64,000 nucleotides of DNA from Limnomonas spitsbergensis (lineage: Eukaryota > Chlorophyta > Chlorophyceae > Chlamydomonadales), in the NCBI GenBank assembly GCA_037349105.1, contig JAYJMM010000104.1:1150001-1214000 (forward strand), given 5' to 3'. The notes under the pieces were generated by a model. It saw nothing but the letters and a program-made list of their open reading frames with translations. It made no database searches and was not told where the DNA came from. The position numbers and the translations under genes are program-made. Of the stretch, positions 59,901-64,000 are shown one piece after another (position 1 is the first letter of the stretch; the number at the start of each line of letters is the position of its first letter).

Positions 59901-62900
59901 ACCCTGCCCCCTGGCTGTCCGCAAAATAGGCATCCTGCTATCAGGGTGCAGTGTGTGAGTGCTGCAAAGGCTTGCACACTTAACCCTGCCCCCTGGCTGT
60001 CCGCAAAATAGGCATCCTGCTGTCAGGGTGCAGTGTGTGAGTGCTGCAAAGGCTTGCACACTTAACCCTGCCCCCTGGCTGTCCGCAAAATAGGCATCCT
60101 GCTGTCAGGGTGCAGTGTGTGAGTGCTGCAAAGGCTTGCACACTTAACCCTGCCCCCTGGCTGTCCGCAAAATAGGCATCCTGCTGTCAGGGTGCAATGT
60201 GTGAGTGCTGCAAAGGCTTGCACACTTAACCCTGCCCCCTGGCTGTCCGCAAAAGAGGCATCCTGCTGTCAGGGTGCAGTGTGTGAGTGCTGCAAAGGCT
60301 TGCACACTTAACCCTGCCCCCTGGCTGTCCGCAAAATAGGCATCCTGCTGTCAGGGTGCAATGTGTGAGTGCTGCAAAGGCTTGCACACTTAACCCTGCC
60401 CCCTGGCTGTCCGCAAAAGAGGCATCCTGCTGTCAGGGTGCAGTGTCTGAGTGCTGCAAAGGCTTGCACACTTAACCCTGCCCCCTGGCTGTCCACGTAA
60501 GAGGCATCCTGCTGTCAGGGTGCAGTGTGTGAGTGCTGCAAAGGCTTGCACACTTAACCCTGCCCCCTGGCTGTCCGCAAAATAGGCATCCTGCTGTCAG
60601 GGTGCAGTGTGTGAGTGCTGCAAAGGCTTGCACACTTAACCCTGCCCCCTGGCTGTCCGCAAAATAGGCATCCTGCTATCAGGGTGCAGTGTGTGAGTGC
60701 TGCAAAGGCTTGCACACTTAACCCTGCCCCCTGGCTGTCCGCAAAAGAGGCATCCTGCTGTCAGGGTGCAGTGTCTGAGTGCTGCAAAGGCTTGCACACT
60801 TAACCCTGCCCCCTGGCTGTCCGCAAAAGAGGCATCCTGCTGTCAGGGTGCAGTGTGTGAGTGCTGCAAAGGCTTGCACACTTAACCCTGCCCCCTGGCT
60901 GTCCGCAAAATAGGCATCCTGCTGTCAGGGTGCAGTGTGTGAGTGCTGCAAAGGCTTGCACACTTAACCCTGCCCCCTGGCTGTCCGCAAAATAGGCATC
61001 CTGCTATCAGGGTGCAGTGTGTGAGTGCTGCAAAGGCTTGCACACTTAACCCTGCCCCCTGGCTGTCCGCAAAATAGGCATCCTGCTATCAGGGTGCAGT
61101 GTGTGAGTGCTGCAAAGGCTTGCACACTTAACCCTGCCCCCTGGCTGTCCGCAAAATAGGCATCCTGCTGTCAGGGTGCAGTGTGTGAGTGCTGCAAAGG
61201 CTTGCACACTTAACCCTGCCCCCTGGCTGTCCGCAAAATAGGCATCCTGCTGTCAGGGTGCAGTGTGTGAGTGCTGCAAAGGCTTGCACACTTAACCCTG
61301 CCCCTGGCTGTCCGCAAAAGAGGCATCCTGCTGTCAGGGTGCAGTGTGTGAGTGCTGCAAAGGCTTGCACACTTAACCCTGCCCCCTGGCTGTCCGCAAA
61401 AGAGGCATCCTGCTGTCAGGGTGCAGTGTGTGAGTGCTGCAAAGGCTTGCACACTTAACCCTGCCCCCTGGCTGTCCGCAAAATAGGCATCCTGCTGTCA
61501 GGGTGCAATGTGTGAGTGCTGCAAAGGCTTGCACACTTAACCCTGCCCCCTGGCTGTCCGCAAAAGAGGCATCCTGCTGTCAGGGTGCAGTGTCTGAGTG
61601 CTGCAAAGGCTTGCACACTTAACCCTGCCCCCTGGCTGTCCACGTAAGAGGCATCCTGCTGTCAGGGTGCAGTGTGTGAGTGCTGCAAAGGCTTGCACAC
61701 TTAACCCTGCCCCCTGGCTGTCCGCAAAATAGGCATCCTGCTGTCAGGGTGCAATGTGTGAGTGCTGCAAAGGCTTGCACACTTAACCCTGCCCCCTGGC
61801 TGTCCGCAAAAGAGGCATCCTGCTGTCAGAGTGCAGTGTGTGAGTGCTGCAAAGGCTTGCACACTTAACCCTGCCCCCTGGCTGTCCGCAAAAGAGGCAT
61901 CCTGCTGTCAGGGTGCAGTGTCTGAGTGCTGCAAAGGCTTGCACACTTAACCCTGCCCCCTGGCTGTCCGCAAAAGAGGCATCCTGCTGTCAGGGTGCAA
62001 TGTGTGAGTGCTGCAAAGGCTTGCACACTTAGCCCTGCCCCCTGGCTGTCCGCAAAAGCGGCATCCTGCTGTCAGGGTGCAGTGTGTGAGTGCTGCAAAG
62101 GCTTGCACACTTAGCCCTGCCACCCTGGCTCTCCGCAAAAGAGGCATCCTGCTGTCAGGGTGCAATGTGTGAGTGCTGCAAAGGCTTGCACACTTGACCC
62201 TGCCACCTTGGCTCTCCGCAATGAGTCCTGCAAGTTACACTACACCCCCCTGCGCAGGCAGCTGCTTCAAACTCTGGAACAGGCAAGCCCCTCATGCCCT
62301 CGATTGGGTCCGGCCATAAGGCAGCCTCCAATGTGATGTCTTCCGCCGCCGTGGCTCTGCAGCCGGTTCCCGATGTCGGCCTCCTCGACGCCGAGGAGCA
62401 GGTGGCGGTTGCGGCCATGGACACCCTAGCAGTCTGCCTGCCGGGCAGCAGCGGGAACCAGGTAGGTATGTCTGCAAGCAGCAGCGTTTAAACCCTGAAC
62501 CTACAGCCTCAAGCCAGGTGGAGTCAAGCAGGGAACAGGCTTAAAACCCATTCAGGCTTTCAGCCTGGAGAGGCCCCTCAGGGTTTCAGCCTGGAGAGGC
62601 CATTCAGGGTTTAAGCCTGGAGAGGCCATTCAGGGTTAAAGCCTGGAGAGGCCATTCAGGGTTAAAGCCTGGAGAGGCCCTCCTGGTAGCAGGATTTAAA
62701 GCTTGTATCCGTAATCTTTTTTCCTAATCTCAGGCTTGGTCCTGAAGGCAACTTTGCGTTCGCTTGATTAAATTGACTTGACAATCGCGTCGAGAGGCTG
62801 CGGCGACAAGAAAGATCAGGCGTTTGATGCTTGGATGCAAACCCGAGCTGGTGTGCAGGCCGGGATAATGAAATGGTCTTAAGACCCACCTTGGATGCCA

Positions 62901-63292
62901 AAGGCCTGCCTGCTCACCCTGATGAGGGCTGGTTGCACTTGGAGGGGGAGAGGGGCTCAAGGAGCAGGACAGGACGCCATAGGGATGGTCGTCTCCTTGG
63001 AGAGGTAACAAGGGACACAAACTAAACAAGGGACAAACAAGGGGCAAGCCGACAAAGAGGCCACGATGCACCATTTCCGTCATAGACCCTTGGGAAGCAT
63101 TTATCTATGTGGGAGCTTTTCTCCTTATCTCACTTACCTTCCACCCCCTTTCTGCTCCCTACTCCCTGACCCCTGACCCCCTGCCCATCCTGCCCACCTG
63201 TCTGTCCAGGTTGCCCTGATCACCAGCCCCCTTGCCTGCCTGCCTGCCTACCCCCCTGCATGCCTGCCCCTCTGCCTGCCTTCCTGCCCTCT

Positions 63293-63323
<31 letters not shown>

Positions 63324-64000
63324 TCAGGACTGATCACCAGCCCACCCGCCCCCTTGCCCCTCTGCCTGCCTGTCCAGGATGCCTTGATGTCACTGGGTGC
63401 CGGCAAGCTCCTCTTTGACCTGCTGGCCTCCAACCGCCACAGCCCCGCAACATATGCATCAGCCATGCGCCTTCTGGCAGTGAGTCTCCGGATGGCTGCC
63501 TACATTGGCCTCGACGAAAAGTAAAGAAAAAATACCTAACGAATGGCGTCTGTCGAACATGGACGCATACATAGACTGGATCTGCCCTCTGGTGTCTAAT
63601 AAGGCTCGTCCTCATGTTTGGGCTTTCATGAGCTGAGCTGGGGCCCCTCTTCCTCACACACTGTACCCAGTGCACACTTGCAGTCAGAGATGGGAACCGG
63701 GTGTTGGCAATGCATGGCCTGGATATGCATGGCCTGGACATACATGGCCTGAACATGACATGGCCTGGACAAGGGATGGCCTGGACATACATGGCCTGGA
63801 TATGACATAGCCTGGACAAGGGATGGCCTGGACAAGGGATGGCCTGGAAAAGTTTGACGTCTGAATTCCTCTGCTTTTACTACCCCACGAGTCACATGCC
63901 GCGCGCTTCCCCCCACACATCCTGTTCCACTCTTCTTCACACCTGTTCACACCAGGCGCTGTGCGAGAGCAATGTGGCAGCCCAGATGGCCGTGACGGGG
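38929..64000 (+). CDS. Armadillo-like helical-repeat protein, partial (12 exons seen, both ends open)
   Basis: Exons: 38929-39218, 40044-40239, 40822-41093, 41680-42304, 43026-43151, 43813-44111, 44473-44647, 44887-44970, 45849-46082, 62258-62461, 63378-63479 and 63956-64000 onward. Every junction keeps phase, giving 884 codons so far without a stop. The translation is built of Leu/Ala-rich helix pairs with the ARM-type turn: EALVEAGAVPVLMHLLLDL, LLQAGAAEELALLLQ, LGAGKLLFDLLASN and ALCESNVAAQMAV. These are separated by low-complexity Ala/Ser/Gly linkers. ARM proteins are protein-protein interaction scaffolds; the partner is unknown and no additional catalytic domain is visible. Exon 4 includes a C/T-rich in-frame stretch (about 42050-42141) that could be a spliced or retained mini-intron. 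The intron 46083-62257 is 16,175 bp. Confidence 0.8.
39464..39550. repeat. 12-bp GGTACTTCAAGG repeat in ARM-gene intron
   Basis: About seven imperfect units of GGTACTTCAAGG lie between exons 1 and 2 of the ARM-like gene. Confidence 0.85.
41385..41655. repeat. 15-bp CCCTGTATCCCCAAA minisatellite
   Basis: About 18 units lie just upstream of the acceptor of ARM exon 4. Variants carry CTCCAAGCTCTGT. Telomere-like in feel but lacking the CCCTAAA unit. Confidence 0.9.
42375..42690. repeat. 22-bp TCATTGCTTCACTCCACATCAC minisatellite
   Basis: About 14 units lie immediately after the donor of ARM exon 4 (42305), in the intron. All three plus frames are open because 22 is not a multiple of 3. Confidence 0.92.
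42931..43070 (+). repeat. Tandem duplicate of the start of ARM exon 5
   Basis: GCTGGTAGCAACTGCGGATG at about 42932 repeats 93 bp later as the true exon start (GCTGGTCGCAACTGCGGATG, exon from 43026). The upstream copy lacks an AG acceptor and has a TGA within the following codons, so it looks dead. Confidence 0.85.
43200..43460. repeat. Degenerate AATCCTGNCAGGAATCC repeat
   Basis: Irregular copies of AATCCTGGCAGGAATCC and AATCCTATCAAAA fill the first part of the intron after ARM exon 5. Confidence 0.65.
43649..43850 (+). repeat. Three tandem copies of the ARM exon-6 acceptor and exon start
   Basis: After CAG at 43649, 43729 and 43813 the sequence reads AACTCGTCAAACGCTCTGTA, GACTGGGCGGGCGCCCTGTA and GATTCGGCGGATGCCCTGCA. 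Spacings are 80 and 84 bp. Only the third leads into the full exon 6. The second copy is in the same phase as exon 6 (84 bp = 28 codons, no stop), so it could act as an alternative acceptor; the first is out of frame. Confidence 0.9.
44320..44515 (+). repeat. Tandem duplicate of the ARM exon-7 start
   Basis: TCAACAAAGCGCTGCTGCGT at about 44358 duplicates TCATCAAAGCGCTGCTGCGG of exon 7 (from 44473), each preceded by a TTTGTAC(C/A)GCC word. The upstream copy lacks a good acceptor. Confidence 0.85.
45322..45357 (+). repeat. Possible cassette exon duplicating the 3' half of ARM exon 8
   Basis: Between a CCAG acceptor and a CAG/GTGTGT donor, 36 nt in phase 0 encode INHVLVSSAGSQ, parallel to LNLVLASAAWSQ at the end of exon 8, which has the same GTGTGT donor. 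Inclusion would add 12 residues in frame. Confidence 0.5.
46196..62223. repeat. 16-kb satellite of about 194 monomers (82/83 bp) inside an ARM-gene intron
   Basis: Every monomer shares GTGAGTGCTGCAAAGGCTTG. Three main forms differ in one block: A (83 bp, AAATCTGCCCCTCTGGCTCT then CCACGTAAGAGG), B (82 bp, AACCCTGCCCCCTGGCTCTC with the same CACGTAAG end) and C (82 bp, ending CTGTCCGCAAAATAGG or CAAAAGAGG). A rare form has CTCTCAGCAAAAGAGG. The A/B part shows a 248-bp trimer order. Longer blocks recur at offsets of 2807 bp (51402 onward to 54209 onward), 1733 bp (54705 to 56438) and 8085 bp (50495 to 58580). The right part (59.5-62.2 kb) is almost all form C. The last units (62030-62220) are more diverged, as expected of an array edge. 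Confidence 0.98.
62545..62685. repeat. 26-bp CATTCAGGGTTTAAGCCTGG repeat
   Basis: About five units, ending in AGAGGC, lie in the intron after the ARM exon at 62258-62461. Confidence 0.88.
63228..63330. repeat. CCTG/CCTGC simple repeat
   Basis: Runs of TGCC and CCTGCC precede the acceptor of the ARM exon at 63378. It is a low-complexity pyrimidine-rich tract. Confidence 0.8.
63711..63850. repeat. 15-bp ATGGCCTGGACATAC minisatellite
   Basis: About nine units with AAGGG/ATATG variants lie in the intron between the last two ARM exons seen. Confidence 0.9.

Noticed and set aside
46246..62165. Dozens of ORFs of 60-260 codons within the satellite on both strands
   Set aside because: They shift frame at each 82/83-bp change, lack consistent starts, and repeat the same words; they are satellite shadows.
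46196..62223. CRISPR-like array
   Set aside because: The units are contiguous with no unique spacers, the monomer is 82/83 bp, and the host is eukaryotic.
1..64000. A prokaryote-style multi-gene system (defence, biosynthesis or similar)
   Set aside because: All supported genes are spliced nuclear genes of unrelated function on mixed strands.

Overview
This window looks like nuclear DNA of a green alga (Chlorophyta). The evidence is a typical major LHCII gene, many short GT-AG introns, exons richer in G+C than the introns, and a TGTAA polyadenylation motif behind the LHC gene. I read the spliced genes by joining splice sites whose phases agree. The models are sequence-based and have not been tested against RNA. 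No tRNA, rRNA, CRISPR array or prokaryotic-type operon was seen.

Layout. (1) 1-2318: intergenic DNA with one possible minus-strand exon at the left edge, then a compact three-exon LHCII gene (+). (2) 4416-14228: a nine-exon TKL-type protein kinase (-), 661 codons from the ATG, whose introns carry a 70-bp minisatellite (about 11 copies) and a 29-bp minisatellite (about 70 copies). (3) 14890-20092: a 15-bp minisatellite, then a decayed duplicate of the kinase's 5' half. Upstream of that lie a proline-rich/transmembrane exon and a Cys-containing exon, which suggests that the ancestral gene was receptor-like. (4) 20746-21417: a non-autonomous DNA transposon with 20-bp terminal inverted repeats and a TTA target duplication. 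(5) 21562-32771: a 13-exon choline-transporter-like (CTL/SLC44) gene (+), with a 21-bp minisatellite in one intron and a 4x87-bp repeat of a 3' splice site plus exon start. (6) 32772-35464: repeat-rich DNA with a possible retroelement relic. (7) 35465-37793: a small RRM/RS-type splicing-factor gene (-). (8) 38929-64000: an armadillo-like helical-repeat protein gene (+), open at both ends. Its intron at 46083-62257 (16,175 bp) is almost entirely one satellite of about 194 monomers of 82/83 bp with nested higher-order duplications.

The genes have unrelated jobs (light harvesting, signalling, membrane transport, splicing, helical-repeat scaffold), so this is an ordinary stretch of eukaryotic genome and not a functional cluster. 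The unusual part is how the genes are built. Tandem arrays sit inside introns of nearly every gene except the LHC gene. Tandem copies of 3' splice sites with the first codons of the exon precede at least four exons in two genes. Four copies of a hAT-like MITE family carry perfect or near-perfect 8-bp target duplications; one sits in one arm of the segmental duplication while the other arm keeps the empty site.
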